Source: CAVYXK01 sp963708245 (GTDB lineage: Bacteria > Pseudomonadota > Alphaproteobacteria > Acetobacterales > Acetobacteraceae). Taken from it: a DNA stretch of 64,000 bases. The DNA lies in assembly GCA_963708245.1 (NCBI GenBank), contig OY970201.1, positions 4,464,001-4,528,000 of the forward strand, read 5' to 3'. The position numbers and the translations under genes are program-made. Shown piece after piece: positions 1 to 9,182 of the stretch; within the stretch, counting starts at the first letter, position 1, and each line of letters begins with the position of its first letter. The notes beneath the pieces are model-generated. The model made no database searches. It saw only the letters and a program-made list of their open reading frames with translations, and was not told the origin of the DNA.

Positions 1-166
1 CGGCAACCATACCGCCAATTATCGCCCCGACAGGTATCCAATTATACCAAGTTCCCACGAGGCTAAACCCGGTCCACCTCAAGACCGTAACGTCCGTGAT
101 TGCCACGAACAGAGTTGTGACGAGCCCCAGCCACGCGATTCCAACTTGCTCAAGTAATAACTTCAT
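1..166 (-). CDS. small membrane protein, third gene of the patatin/TIR-STAND operon (partial, cut by window start)
   Basis: An open frame begins with ATG at 166 (read leftwards), 9 bases after the TGA of the TIR-STAND gene, and stays open for 55 codons to the window edge. It starts MKLLLEQVGIAWLGLVTT and contains two hydrophobic stretches, roughly residues 8-28 and 40-55, so it looks like an integral membrane protein. The close spacing and shared strand suggest it is the third gene of the operon. The STAND protein just upstream also ends in a membrane helix, so the two may meet at the inner membrane. No family is recognised, and the C-terminus lies outside the window. The coding call rests only on the open frame, the spacing and the hydrophobicity. 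Confidence 0.5.
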   Translation of the reverse strand, partial: MKLLLEQVGIAWLGLVTTLFVAITDVTVLRWTGFSLVGTWYNWIPVGAIIGGMVA

Positions 167-175
167 TCTTCGGAC

Positions 176-2206
176 TCATAAACGAAAGACGATCCATAGA
201 GCAAGGGCAATGGTTGCAACCCCAGCAAGTAGCGCCACAATGCTCCGGCGGCGGTCGACCAATGACCTGGCCAGCGCCCTCTGCTTCTCGCGCTCGGCGT
301 TTTCCGCACGTGAATTGGCCGCTTCGAGTTCTGCTGCCTGACGCTTGCGTTCTTTCTCGGCGTCTACTTGCCGCCTCCTTGCGTCTGCCGCCTTGCTCTC
401 GTTGATGAACTCCGTGATATCGTCGATCGTGATCTCGCCGGCGTCGGCCGCCAACTCGCAGGCGCGCTCCAGCTGAAAGCCCGCGGGCAGCAACAAATCC
501 TCGCGCCGCCTTTGTTCCTCCCATACCGCCTTGGCTTGGACGATCGCGGCGCGTGCGCGCAGCTTCTCGCGGTTGGCATCAACCCACCCGCGCAATCGCG
601 GCCAGGTGCGGATCAGTGCTTCGTGGGCGACCTCCACTGTCGGTCGTGCTGCGCGGTCCGATCCGGTCACCAGAAGCCGCGTACGCGGACCGGCAAACTT
701 ATCCGCGATCCTGCGCAGCGTCGGCTCGTCTGGCATCGCTGCACGGGCGCGTGTGTCCTCCTGGCCTTCGCCGGGCGTCACTAGGCGAAGAAAAAGCTTG
801 CGCGCGGCCTGCTGATCATCAGGGGTTAAGTCGTCGAAGGTTCGGTCCGCCGTGCGTCGTATCGCTTCCCGCACACCACCCGAGCGCGCGTACGAATCGC
901 CAGTCATGACGTTTCCCTCGCGCAGCGCCCATGTTTCCCTTAGGGCGTACTGCAGCAGGGGCAGGACCCCTTCGTCCTCCCCAGTCTCGTCGAGAATGCG
1001 GTGCACGAGCTCTGGGGGATCGAAGCTTACGCCCACTATCTTCGCCGGCTCGACGATGGTGCTCTCGAGTTCGGCGCGAGACATCGCACCAAGCAGCACT
1101 TGCTGGGTCGGCAGCAGCGCCCGGATCATTTGATGGCTGATCAGCGGATCGTAGAAGTCGGCACGCACCGTGGCCACCACCGAAACCGGTGCCGACTGCG
1201 ATGCGTTCAGCAGCAGATCAATGAAGCGATTGGCATCCGCAGTGTGGCGGGCGGCTCGATCCTTCTCGACGGCCGCTGAAGGCGCCTGAGCGTAGAGTTC
1301 CTCCCACTGATCGATGTAGAGGAGCAGCCGATCGGGTTTCCCCTCCGATCGATCGAGTTCCTCACGGATCATATGAGACAGCAACTCAGCGTCACCCGAG
1401 CGCAGTTGCGCCGCTTCCTTGCCGATTTTCGCAGCATATTCAGCGGCCCCCTCAGCGTCCCCCTTCGGATTGAACGCCGCCGCCAGTGCCCGCAGTGGTT
1501 CGGGCCCCGGGCGCAAGGTCAGAACGTTCCAGAACCTGTCGCGGGCACGCCGCAGCGCCGGCAGGAGACCGGCAAAGACCAGCGAAGATTTGCCGCTACC
1601 CGATCGCCCCACCACCATGACAAAGAGGTGCCCGCGCACCTTGTGCACCAGCTGGCCGATGGCGCTCTCTGGATAGTCCGCATTGCCGCGGCCAAAGAAG
1701 AACGCCAAATCCTCCTCGCGAAAGGCATCGAGGCCTCGATACGGGCAGATCGCCTCGCGAACCGCGCCCGCCACTGAGGTCTGCCCACCCTGGACAGCCT
1801 CCACCAGGCGGTCAAGCTGTGTCGGAGCGTCGAACACCTTTGAGACATGGGAGAAGTCGATCCAGGTGAGGATTTGCAAAAAGTTGAAGGGGCGATCGAT
1901 CTGCGCTTCGGGAAGGATCACCGGCACTATCGGAAATGACGGATCGCGCGTTTGGCGGTAGAGAGCGAGGTCGCGTTCGTATTGCTGGGTGTTGCCGAGC
2001 CCGCGTGGCCCGATCAGGATGACCGCCGCTTTGGCCGCATTGAGGGCGTGCTCAAGCTCACGAACCCACGGCAATCCCGGCGGAAGATTGCGGCGATCGA
2101 AGAACGACGTCAGACCTCGCGTCCGCAGAACCGAATCGATGTCCGTCGCGTGGCGCCAGTCCCCACGCGCATAGCTGACAAAGACGTCAAATCCTGCCTT
2201 TAGCAT
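176..2206 (-). CDS. TIR domain-nSTAND1 NTPase with C-terminal coiled coil and membrane anchor
   Basis: This 676-residue protein is modular. Residues 5-140 form a TIR domain (FDVFVSYARGDW near the start, then W47-V-R-E50, where E50 fits the NADase catalytic glutamate). Residues 153-172 carry the CPYRGLDAF...FFGR entry typical of nSTAND1 NTPases. The Walker A motif is GRSGSGKSS (200-208) and Walker B is LLLYIDQWEE (294-303). A charged coiled coil spans about 600-650, followed by a single membrane helix at about 652-676. Family members often continue into WD40 sensor repeats, but here the protein stops after the helix. TIR-STAND proteins are known or predicted to deplete NAD+ or kill the host on sensing phage. 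The gene overlaps the upstream patatin gene by 7 bases, so the two are translationally coupled. Family assignment is firm; the defence role is inferred. Confidence 0.85.
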   Translation of the reverse strand: MLKAGFDVFVSYARGDWRHATDIDSVLRTRGLTSFFDRRNLPPGLPWVRELEHALNAAKAAVILIGPRGLGNTQQYERDLALYRQTRDPSFPIVPVILPEAQIDRPFNFLQILTWIDFSHVSKVFDAPTQLDRLVEAVQGGQTSVAGAVREAICPYRGLDAFREEDLAFFFGRGNADYPESAIGQLVHKVRGHLFVMVVGRSGSGKSSLVFAGLLPALRRARDRFWNVLTLRPGPEPLRALAAAFNPKGDAEGAAEYAAKIGKEAAQLRSGDAELLSHMIREELDRSEGKPDRLLLYIDQWEELYAQAPSAAVEKDRAARHTADANRFIDLLLNASQSAPVSVVATVRADFYDPLISHQMIRALLPTQQVLLGAMSRAELESTIVEPAKIVGVSFDPPELVHRILDETGEDEGVLPLLQYALRETWALREGNVMTGDSYARSGGVREAIRRTADRTFDDLTPDDQQAARKLFLRLVTPGEGQEDTRARAAMPDEPTLRRIADKFAGPRTRLLVTGSDRAARPTVEVAHEALIRTWPRLRGWVDANREKLRARAAIVQAKAVWEEQRRREDLLLPAGFQLERACELAADAGEITIDDITEFINESKAADARRRQVDAEKERKRQAAELEAANSRAENAEREKQRALARSLVDRRRSIVALLAGVATIALALWIVFRL

Positions 2207-3186
2207 GGAGAACTGCGATGATCGTATTCCATGGAAGGTTGAAATCTATCAACAGGAGTGTCATTCAAAAAGCGCTCCCTAATGACCTCGATGTGTTCGC
2301 GCTTCCGAGCTATCTGCCAGCCCACGTTCGAGAGCTTAGTTATCGAATCCCGATCAGCTTTATCTAACGAAAACTCGCTAGGCTTTGCAACGAAATTGAT
2401 CCGGTGCACGCGGTTTCCGATCAGAAGCCGGGCCTGCGCAATAGCGGCTTCCATTTGAGCCTCGAACATGAGATTGACCAGCCCGAGGTTCCATTTGAGG
2501 GCGCTTGCATTCTTGTTCTTGGAAATATTGAAGGGAGCGGTGGTCGTTCCGATGCTTAGAATGTCGATATCGGAAAGAGGTTGCTTGAGAAACGCCGTGG
2601 CCTCAACCAACCCGACTAGAGTCGGACAATTGGCCCAAACGCTGCCATCCACATAGCTCCCATCTCGATGCGTGGGAAAAGGCGCTGCCGAAAAATATAT
2701 TGGTGCGGCCGACGTCGCGAGGGCAACGTCGACGGCCGGAGCCCCGGCGTCGTAGCGCAGGCGAGGATCGTGGGCGGTCTTGAAAATATAGATCCGGCCT
2801 GACATGGCGTCGTAACTTGGAATGACCAGCCGACACCGCGCTTCACCGAACTTCCTGTCACCAAGAATTTCCACAAGTTCTTGTCGCAATGTTTCCCCGG
2901 AAACCTTGGGGCCCATGAAAAACTGGCGGAAAAGGCCTGCCGTCCGCTCGATCAAGCTCGTCGCCGGAAATATTTTGGGTCCTCTATGGCAATAGAAGGT
3001 GAGTAACTGCTCGGCTGAAAGCCCCAAGGCTAGACCGATGGCGAGTATGCCTCCGGTGGAGGTGCCGGCGATGAGATCGAAGTGATCGATGATCTTCCGC
3101 CTCGTATCGTCCTCGACGCTGGCCAAAACCGCGGCTGTAAAGACGCCCTTTATGCCACCGCCGTCGAGGCTCAAAATCCTAAACAT
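2200..3186 (-). CDS. patatin-like phospholipase (CapV-type), first gene of putative defence operon
   Basis: The 328-residue protein has all the landmarks of a patatin/PNPLA lipid hydrolase: the glycine-rich oxyanion loop DGGGIKG (8-14), the nucleophile elbow GTSTGG (41-46, Ser43) and the catalytic Asp in DGS (Asp180). It belongs to the soluble bacterial group that includes CapV-like effectors, which degrade membrane phospholipid during abortive infection. No signal peptide is seen, so it is cytosolic and could act on the inner membrane. It is the promoter-proximal gene of the leftward operon and overlaps the TIR-STAND start by 7 bases. Start is ATG at 3186; no strong Shine-Dalgarno sequence is visible. 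Enzyme class is confident; a role as effector controlled by the STAND protein is inferred. No cyclase gene lies in the window, so a CBASS assignment is not supported. Confidence 0.85.
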   Translation of the reverse strand: MFRILSLDGGGIKGVFTAAVLASVEDDTRRKIIDHFDLIAGTSTGGILAIGLALGLSAEQLLTFYCHRGPKIFPATSLIERTAGLFRQFFMGPKVSGETLRQELVEILGDRKFGEARCRLVIPSYDAMSGRIYIFKTAHDPRLRYDAGAPAVDVALATSAAPIYFSAAPFPTHRDGSYVDGSVWANCPTLVGLVEATAFLKQPLSDIDILSIGTTTAPFNISKNKNASALKWNLGLVNLMFEAQMEAAIAQARLLIGNRVHRINFVAKPSEFSLDKADRDSITKLSNVGWQIARKREHIEVIRERFLNDTPVDRFQPSMEYDHRSSPC

Positions 3187-4118
3187 GCCGCCGAACCTGA
3201 TGATAACGAGGTGGACACGGGCCGTCGTCCAGTAGACCGGCGCCGGCGCTCCGGCACACTTGCCGTTGGCCCCTTAAGGCATTGCCCCCGTTATAAGGCC
3301 AATCATGAGGGATGCGCAACCAGGGCGGTGGTGTATGTAGGGAAAACAGCCATTGGCGTTGCTCCTCGGTGAGACAGCGTGGCCCTTCTGCCTTGACCCG
3401 ATCGACGAGGTCTTGCGGGTCTGGGGTGTGCCTCCCAAGCCGCGGTCAGAATGCGGCTGCCGTCGGGTGCAACATCCCTTTTATGACCAGGCGGGTGTGG
3501 CTCTTCATGGTAGCGAGCGGCTTGCCGGCGCTGGCCGGCTCCGGGTGCGTCGCCCCCGTCATACATGACGAGCCGCCGCACGGCCCATCGTCGCGGTGAA
3601 CTACCGCCGTCGCATCGATGCCCCCAACTGATTGAGGAGAGCCTACATCGATTCTCGCCGCGTCGGAACCGACGCATTCAGGCGGTCGGTGGTCGCTGCG
3701 CTCCATGAGTTCGTAATTGGCGCATGGCGGCCGAAAGACCTCGCCTGCATCGTGTCTACTTTTGAAAGTAGAGCTGGTCTGGTCGAATGCCCGGAATGGG
3801 CGCAATCCGGCCGCTAACTCCGCGCACCACAACGGCGGCTAACCACCCTTTGCAGACCTACAGCACGGGGACGATCGGCAGCTTTGGAGCGACGTTCTCG
3901 CTGTCGCCGATGAACGCCTGCGGGGCGCTCGTCGCGTGGCCGCCATTGGAGCGCGGACGCCGCTGGGCCTGATGGCGAAGCTGTGGCTGGCGCTGGCGCA
4001 GATGCCCGACCGCGGCAGGGACCCTGGTCGGGGACCGTCTGGGAAGACCCGGCGGCAGCGACGAGGGACGCGCTCGCACATCCGGTGTCGCTGCTGCTGT
4101 CGTGTGGGATAGGCGCCG
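3187..4118. other. 932-bp region without a convincing gene
   Basis: Short overlapping frames occur on both strands, but none shows family motifs, consistent codon use or a clear ribosome site. The stretch should contain the promoter of the patatin operon at its left end. The only hint of function is the short lipoprotein-like frame listed separately. Confidence 0.4.
3483..3599 (+). CDS. possible 38-residue lipoprotein (or relic)
   Basis: A short frame starts MTRRVWLFMVASGLPALAG and continues into SGC, giving an arginine pair, a hydrophobic core and a lipobox-like LAGSGC, followed by only 16 residues. This is the pattern of a tiny entericidin-like or truncated lipoprotein. No good Shine-Dalgarno sequence precedes the ATG, and the same frame stays open upstream, so a chance frame or a gene remnant is equally possible. 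Confidence 0.2.
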   Translation: MTRRVWLFMVASGLPALAGSGCVAPVIHDEPPHGPSSR

Positions 4119-4919
4119 CTACACGACCAGGCGCGCCCCAACCGCGAACAGCACCGCGGCCAGGATTGCGCGCAGCGTCGTCTCCGGCACGCGCGTGGAG
4201 GTGAGACTGCCTGCGACGATGCCGGGCAGCGACCCGATCAGCAGCGCGGTCAGCACCGGCCAGTTGATTGAGCCGAGATACCAGTGGCCGAGCCCCGCTA
4301 TCAGCGTCAGCGGCACCGCATGGGCGATGTCGGAGGCGACGAGCGCCGCCACCGGCAAGCCCGGATAGAGCATGAGCAGCGCGGTCATCCCGATCGCCCC
4401 CGCCCCAACGGAGGAAAGCGAGACCATCACACCGAGCACGGCACCCGTGACGACGGTCAGCCGCGCGGTGCGACGCGGATGCGGTGTACCGCGGAAGCGG
4501 GCGGCAAAGCCGATGATCTGCGGCCGGAACACCGCCAGGATCGCCGTGAGCAGCAGGGCGACCCCCAAGGTGACCGAGATGATCTTCGCGGTCACCGCGT
4601 TCGGGCTACCCAGGCGCTGCAGGAAGACGATCGTCAGCAAGCTCGCCGGCAGGCTGCCGGCCGCCAGCAGTCCGGTTACCCGCCAGGAGACATTGCGGTT
4701 GGCGCCGTGCACCAACGTGCCGACGGACTTGGTGCCGGCGGCAAACAGCAGGTCGGTGCCCACCGCGTTGACGGGATGGAAGCCGAAAGCCAGCACCAGA
4801 AGAGGCGTCATCAGCGATCCGCCGCCCACCCCGGTTAGCCCGACCAGCAGGCCGACCGCCGCACCTGACAGAACGTAAAGCGGGTCGATCAGGTGTTGCT
4901 CCAGCAAATAGACGGCCAT
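4119..4919 (-). CDS. TauE/SafE family sulfite/organic-acid exporter-like membrane protein
   Basis: The protein has the TauE/SafE hallmark GLTGVGGGSLMTPLL shortly after the first membrane helix and a second half-repeat containing SLSSVGAGAIG. About eight hydrophobic helices are visible. Members export sulfite, sulfoacetate or related anions across the inner membrane, and the substrate here cannot be told. The open frame extends upstream to 5096, adding a hydrophilic, tryptophan-rich leader not typical of the family. The ATG at 4919 (MAVYLLEQHLIDPLYVLSG) places the first helix at the N-terminus as expected and gives 266 residues. There is no obvious operon partner. Confidence 0.8.
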   Translation of the reverse strand: MAVYLLEQHLIDPLYVLSGAAVGLLVGLTGVGGGSLMTPLLVLAFGFHPVNAVGTDLLFAAGTKSVGTLVHGANRNVSWRVTGLLAAGSLPASLLTIVFLQRLGSPNAVTAKIISVTLGVALLLTAILAVFRPQIIGFAARFRGTPHPRRTARLTVVTGAVLGVMVSLSSVGAGAIGMTALLMLYPGLPVAALVASDIAHAVPLTLIAGLGHWYLGSINWPVLTALLIGSLPGIVAGSLTSTRVPETTLRAILAAVLFAVGARLVV

Positions 4920-5360
4920 CACCACTATCCACACAGCAGCGGTCTGGGCGCACATTACCCAGCAGGACGTATGCGCGAGTCCGGTGCGAACGAGCCGACG
5001 CTGGTCGTATTCTTCTTTCTGTCTCCACCAATCCGGTGACATAGGCTCAGGCATGCCATCCTCCGCGTCTCCTGGAATGCGCCAGTCGCATTCCAATGCC
5101 CGGACGGGCGAAAGAATGGTTCGGAGATTGCTACGTAAGGATTTCAGTGCGCCCGAACCGCATTACTGCTGTAACGGCAGGCATCGGCTCAGCCCTCGAT
5201 CAAGGGGCATCTCAAACATCGCGATGGGGGCCCCAGACCGGACCACGTGGACGAATTTCTTCCCGTGCGTGTCAGGAAAATCGTGAGCTGGCCGGGCGCG
5301 AAATCGCCAGCGCATCGGGGATCGACACCAGCGATCCTATCCGATAACGGCTCTCGACCC
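4920..5360. other. 441-bp gap between exporter and acetyltransferase
   Basis: The first 177 bp may be an N-terminal extension of the TauE-like gene if translation starts at 5096. No other gene-like frame, RNA or clear terminator was recognised. Confidence 0.35.
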
Positions 5361-5849
5361 TTAGCCGACTCTGGCGAGTTTCTTGCGCAGCACCACGTTG
5401 AACACGGTGAACCCCTGCGAGCCAAAGAAGTGCTGCGCGTCAAGGTTAGCTGCCCAGGTGTCCAAAGCAATTTCGTCGATGCCCTCCGAAGCTGCTCGGT
5501 GCTCAACATAGCGCATCAGGGCAGTGGCAATTCCACGGCGACGAACTTCCGGCGCAACCGCGATGTGGTGCGCATAGATGCGGGACCGAGGGGGAGTAAA
5601 CGGCGTTTCCGGTCGCGCCTGCACTTCGAACCAGACGTAGCCCACAGGCACGCGATCCGCCTGCGCGATCCCGATCGCGCTCGTCGGGCTGGCAAGTCGT
5701 GCTGCGAAGAACGCCCGCACCGCAGATGGCTCGACCACCGGTGTGAAATCGCCGGGATACAGCGCAGCGTGGAGACTCTGAACGACCCGATTGAGCTGAA
5801 TGAGCGCGTCGAGGTCCACGTCCAAAGCGGCCCGCACTTCCACTGACAT
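5361..5849 (-). CDS. GNAT family N-acetyltransferase
   Basis: The 162-residue protein begins MSVEVRAALDVDLDALIQL and carries the acetyl-CoA binding signature VAPEVRRRGIATALM followed by a C-terminal LGTW/GSQGF-like region (LDTWAANLDAQHFFGSQGF), as in RimI-like acetyltransferases. The acceptor is unknown. A gggagg Shine-Dalgarno sequence lies about 8 bases before the ATG at 5849. A much longer open frame runs upstream to 6473, but that part is antisense to the conserved 5' region of the adjacent group II intron and is not coding. The intron begins only 71 bp upstream of this start, so the gene's original promoter may have been displaced. Confidence 0.82.
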   Translation of the reverse strand: MSVEVRAALDVDLDALIQLNRVVQSLHAALYPGDFTPVVEPSAVRAFFAARLASPTSAIGIAQADRVPVGYVWFEVQARPETPFTPPRSRIYAHHIAVAPEVRRRGIATALMRYVEHRAASEGIDEIALDTWAANLDAQHFFGSQGFTVFNVVLRKKLARVG

Positions 5850-6457
5850 CGAGGCGCCTCCCGCGTTCAGACGAAGCTGCAACGGTGATGCGTTCTGGTC
5901 AACGAATGTCGGTTTTCCACGTGCGCCGTGACAAGGCGGCGCTTCTCCAGCGGGTGCAAGCCCCGCCCTGCAACCGCTCCAGCCGGAAGCAACCGGAGCA
6001 GGCATGGAGGTGACGAAGTGTCTGAAGCCTTCGGATAGCGGCCACGTATAGGTGACCGCGCGAGTGTGTAGGCCGCAACGTGAGTGAACGCTGAGCAAAC
6101 CTCGAAAAGGACAATGTGCAGGCCGACTCGGCAGTGGGACCGGGGAAGGCTGATACGGGTGGGTGATTTTTGAGCGACGAGTACACCCATCCGCTGCACC
6201 GGGGTAGTGGCGGCGGCATGCACACAAGGAAAGCGTACGCAACACGGGAAGCCCCGATGCGTGGCCAGAGATGGCCAACCGGACGCCCGCGAGGGACAGG
6301 CCGGGCGCGGCGGGGTGGCGGAGAGGTTCGTAGTACCGCTGAAGCCGGGTAATGCCGGGGGAGGGAAGGGACCTCAGTTCAAGACAGACGCAGCAAGTGA
6401 TGAGGGACCTGGAGATTGGGCAACCTATCAACTCCGAACAGTGTTCAGAAGTTGCAG

Positions 6458-6757
6458 ATGGCGTTACACGCAAAAGCGAAGGCAGAAACCGGGTATCGCT
6501 TCTACGCCCTGTATGACAAGATCAGCCGCGAGGACATCCTGGCCCGTGCCTATGCCGAGTGCCGTTCCAACAAGGGCGCACCGGGTATCGATGGGCAGGA
6601 TTTCGCGGATGTCGAAGCGTACGGGTTGAAGCGGTGGCTTGGCGAACTGGCGCTTGCGCTCAAGCAGGAGACCTACCGACCGGACCCTATCAGGCGGGTG
6701 TTTATCCCGAAAGCCAACGGCAAGCTCAGGCCGCTGGGCATCCCGACGTGGCGGGCA
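6458..6757 (+). pseudogene. group II intron reverse transcriptase/maturase, 5' fragment
   Basis: This frame encodes the first ~100 residues of the reverse transcriptase and is nearly identical to the intact intron 2 protein (MALHAKAKAE...SNKGAPGIDG...ANGKLRPLGIPT). It then diverges at about 6745-6757 and stops at 6760. The break coincides with the left edge of the inserted recombinase cassette. An in-frame TTG at 6416 gives a 14-residue longer alternative start. Confidence 0.85.
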
Positions 6758-6766
6758 TAGTGCACC

Positions 6767-8835
6767 TCATGCAGCTTGCGCTTGGGATGTTGGGCGAAGG
6801 TGTGCGGAATTGGTAATCCATTCTCGGAGGAAGCGGTCCGACTTTTCGTCGATCGAGATCTCGTAGGGCGCGTTCGACTTGCGCTGTTGTGCAGTGACGA
6901 GGCCTCGACCAATCCAATAATGGACGACCCAGAGGCTGACGCCATATCGCTCGCGGACCTGGCGGACATTCAGGGTGTAGTCGGGCGGTCGTGGCGCCGA
7001 GATGCGGTGTTTGTATCGCAGCCATCTGATCATGCTCAGCGTAAGTGGCTTTCCTGTAGAACTTTGATGGCCTTCGGCGCGCAGAAGGTGAAGGATATCG
7101 TCGTCATGGTGGTTGGCCGCCAGCTCTCGAATGCGCGTCACGAAGGTGTCGGGGTAGCGGACTACCTCAGCGCGGTTCGGGGGCAACTTCAGTTGCAGTG
7201 TTTCTGTGGCGCCGCCCTGCCAACAGACGTGCAGTCTGACAAGCTTCGGCTCCGGCCCCTTCGTCACCGTGATATCGCGCACAAGTAAGCGCAGAATGCG
7301 CTTGCGGTCTCGCGGCGTGGTGGTCGACGCTGCCCACAGTTTCGCGAAGTCACCTGCAAGTTGGAGAATTTGCCGTTTCTGTTCGGCTGTCACGGCCCGC
7401 ATGGTCTGTCGCTCGAATGCGACCAGTTCGGCTTCGAGGTCATTCAGGTGCCGCATTGCGTCGCGTTCCAGCGCTGTTCGAGAGTCGCTGCGATGAGGCG
7501 GTTGGCGGGATCGACGGCTTCATAACGCCGCTCCGCTAGGTCGACGTCGTAGCGCGCCCGTTCGATCCGCATCCGCCATTGCGTGCCTACCTCGCGATCC
7601 CGTTCCTCAAGGCTGGTAAGTGCCGAGAGCGCGAGCTCGATGGGTCACCGGCGTGATGGCACCTACCAATCGTTCGGTGATTGCCTGGTCGAGTGGAGCG
7701 GCCGGGACCGACAGGCAGGCACGCGGCGCCAAAGCCTCACGGTGCTTCCAGATGCATTGGTAGATGGGATAGATACCGCCGTTGCCAGTATAGCGCACCC
7801 CAAGACGCCGCCCGCAGGCGCTGCAGAGAAGCATCCCCTGCAGCAGGCAAAGTCCCTCGCGCGCGGGGCCGGCCAACCCCTCACCATTCGTCCGGTTTGT
7901 GGCGAGGCGGCGACGGTTGGCGTCGAACTGGTCCCAGTCGATGTAGCCTTCGTGGTGATCGCGTATCATCACCCGCCAGGCATCCTGGGCGACTGGACGC
8001 GAACGGATGGCGATTTCGCCGGATGGCCCCACCTGCTTCGAGGATTGGTAGCGGCCAAACACGTAGACGCCGGCATACGAAGGATTGGCCAGGATGCCTA
8101 GCACGCGCGAATGCGTCAGGCGGCCCCAAAGCAGCTTGCCGTTCCATGCGCCGCCATACGCACGGCGCGGGAAGCGCAGGCCAAGCTCCTGGAACCGTCT
8201 TACAACGCCGTAGGCTGTGCCCTCGCGTTCGAACAGTTCGAAGACCATGCGGACGGCACCCTGCACTTCGCGATCGGGATCGAGCACGATCTTGGCCTCG
8301 TCGAAGACAAGGCCAACCGGCAGTGAAAACCTCAGATCGCCTCTGGATGCCTTGTTAAGCTTGCCACCGTGGAGGCGCGCGCGGATGATGTGCAACTCCG
8401 CCTGAGCAAAGGTGCCCTTCATTCCGAGCAGGAGGCCGTCGTTGAATTCGGCAGGACTGTACACGCCATCTTCGTCGATCACGAGCGTGCCAGTGATGGC
8501 GCACAGTTCGAGAAGGCGATGCCAGTCCTGGTTCGAACGCGCCAGGCGCGACGCTTCCAAGGAGAAGATCGCGCCGACATGGCCCATCGCCACATCGCCG
8601 ACGAGGGTCGTGAAGTCCGTGCGAGTGCTTGCTGCAGATCCCGACTTGCCAAGATCCCGGTCGAGGACCCGGATCTGTTCCTAACCCCAGCCGAGTGAGC
8701 GAGCCTTGTTCACCAGATTGTATTGGCGGTCCGTGCTCTCCTGATTGAAGCGCACTGCGCCAGGGTCGACTGGCGGATGTAGATGCAGGCTTGTCGTGAC
8801 AGATGCCGATCGGCAATCATGGGATGCATGGTCAT
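6767..8835 (-). pseudogene. large serine recombinase (resolvase + recombinase + zinc ribbon), multiply frameshifted
   Basis: Read leftwards from ATG at 8835, the frame starts with a resolvase-like N-terminus (ACIYIRQSTLAQ, containing the catalytic serine). A 1-base deletion near 8757 then shifts into VRFNQESTDRQYNLV. An in-frame TAG lies near 8680, followed by EQIRVLDRDLGKSG. The recombinase domain and a zinc-ribbon with CSACGRRL and a later Cys follow (about 7670-8590). Further frameshifts near 7630 and 7460 precede the coiled C-terminal domain (RHLNDLEAELVAFERQ) that ends at 6767. At least four lesions make it non-functional. Intact relatives of about 650-700 residues drive integration of mobile elements and often follow a small DUF6788-like gene, whose remnant lies just upstream here. 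Confidence 0.85.
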
Positions 8836-8953
8836 TGGCGCTCTCCGGATCGGATGGTGAGGCGCCAGCAGCAAGAAGGCAGACAACCATGTCGGCGAGA
8901 ACGGCGCCCACCTTGGCAACGTCGAAGGCGGTGAGGGCCGGGTCTATCACGGT

Positions 8954-9180
8954 CTACCCGAGATCCTCGCGCCGGCGCAGGAGTTCCGCGTTGATCGCAC
9001 AGATTTCGTTGAGTGCCTCGCGCAGCCTGTTGAAGTTGCCTATCAAACTGAGGACGCGCTCGTGCGCAGCGTTCGGAACGTAATCTCTGCGGGGCCGCCC
9101 TCCGGGCTGACTGATCACCAGATACCGCTTCGGACCATGTCCTGGCCCGCTGGTGCAGTGGCAGTTCGGCCGACTGCGAC
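8954..9180 (-). pseudogene. DUF6788-like small zinc-ribbon protein, N-terminally truncated
   Basis: The frame RSRPNCHCTSGPGHGPKRYL followed by RRDYVPNAAHERV and NFNRLREALNEI resembles the short proteins (C-x-x-P-x-C-x-C followed by HGPYY and a YVP motif, then a helical tail) that precede serine recombinases. Its N-terminus, including the first part of the cysteine cluster, is lost where the cassette meets the intron reverse transcriptase at about 9180. The apparent upstream start (MGEPCGMP) is antisense intron sequence. The family name is from memory of the motif. Confidence 0.55.
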
Positions 9181-9182
9181 GA

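Noticed and set aside
1..3186. CBASS classification of the patatin operon
   Set aside because: No cyclic-nucleotide cyclase (CD-NTase) gene is present in the visible part. The left end is cut, so only the visible part can be judged.
5850..6473. N-terminal extension of the GNAT gene to a 370-residue frame
   Set aside because: It is antisense to the conserved 5' region of group II intron 1, and a strong ribosome site precedes the internal ATG at 5849.
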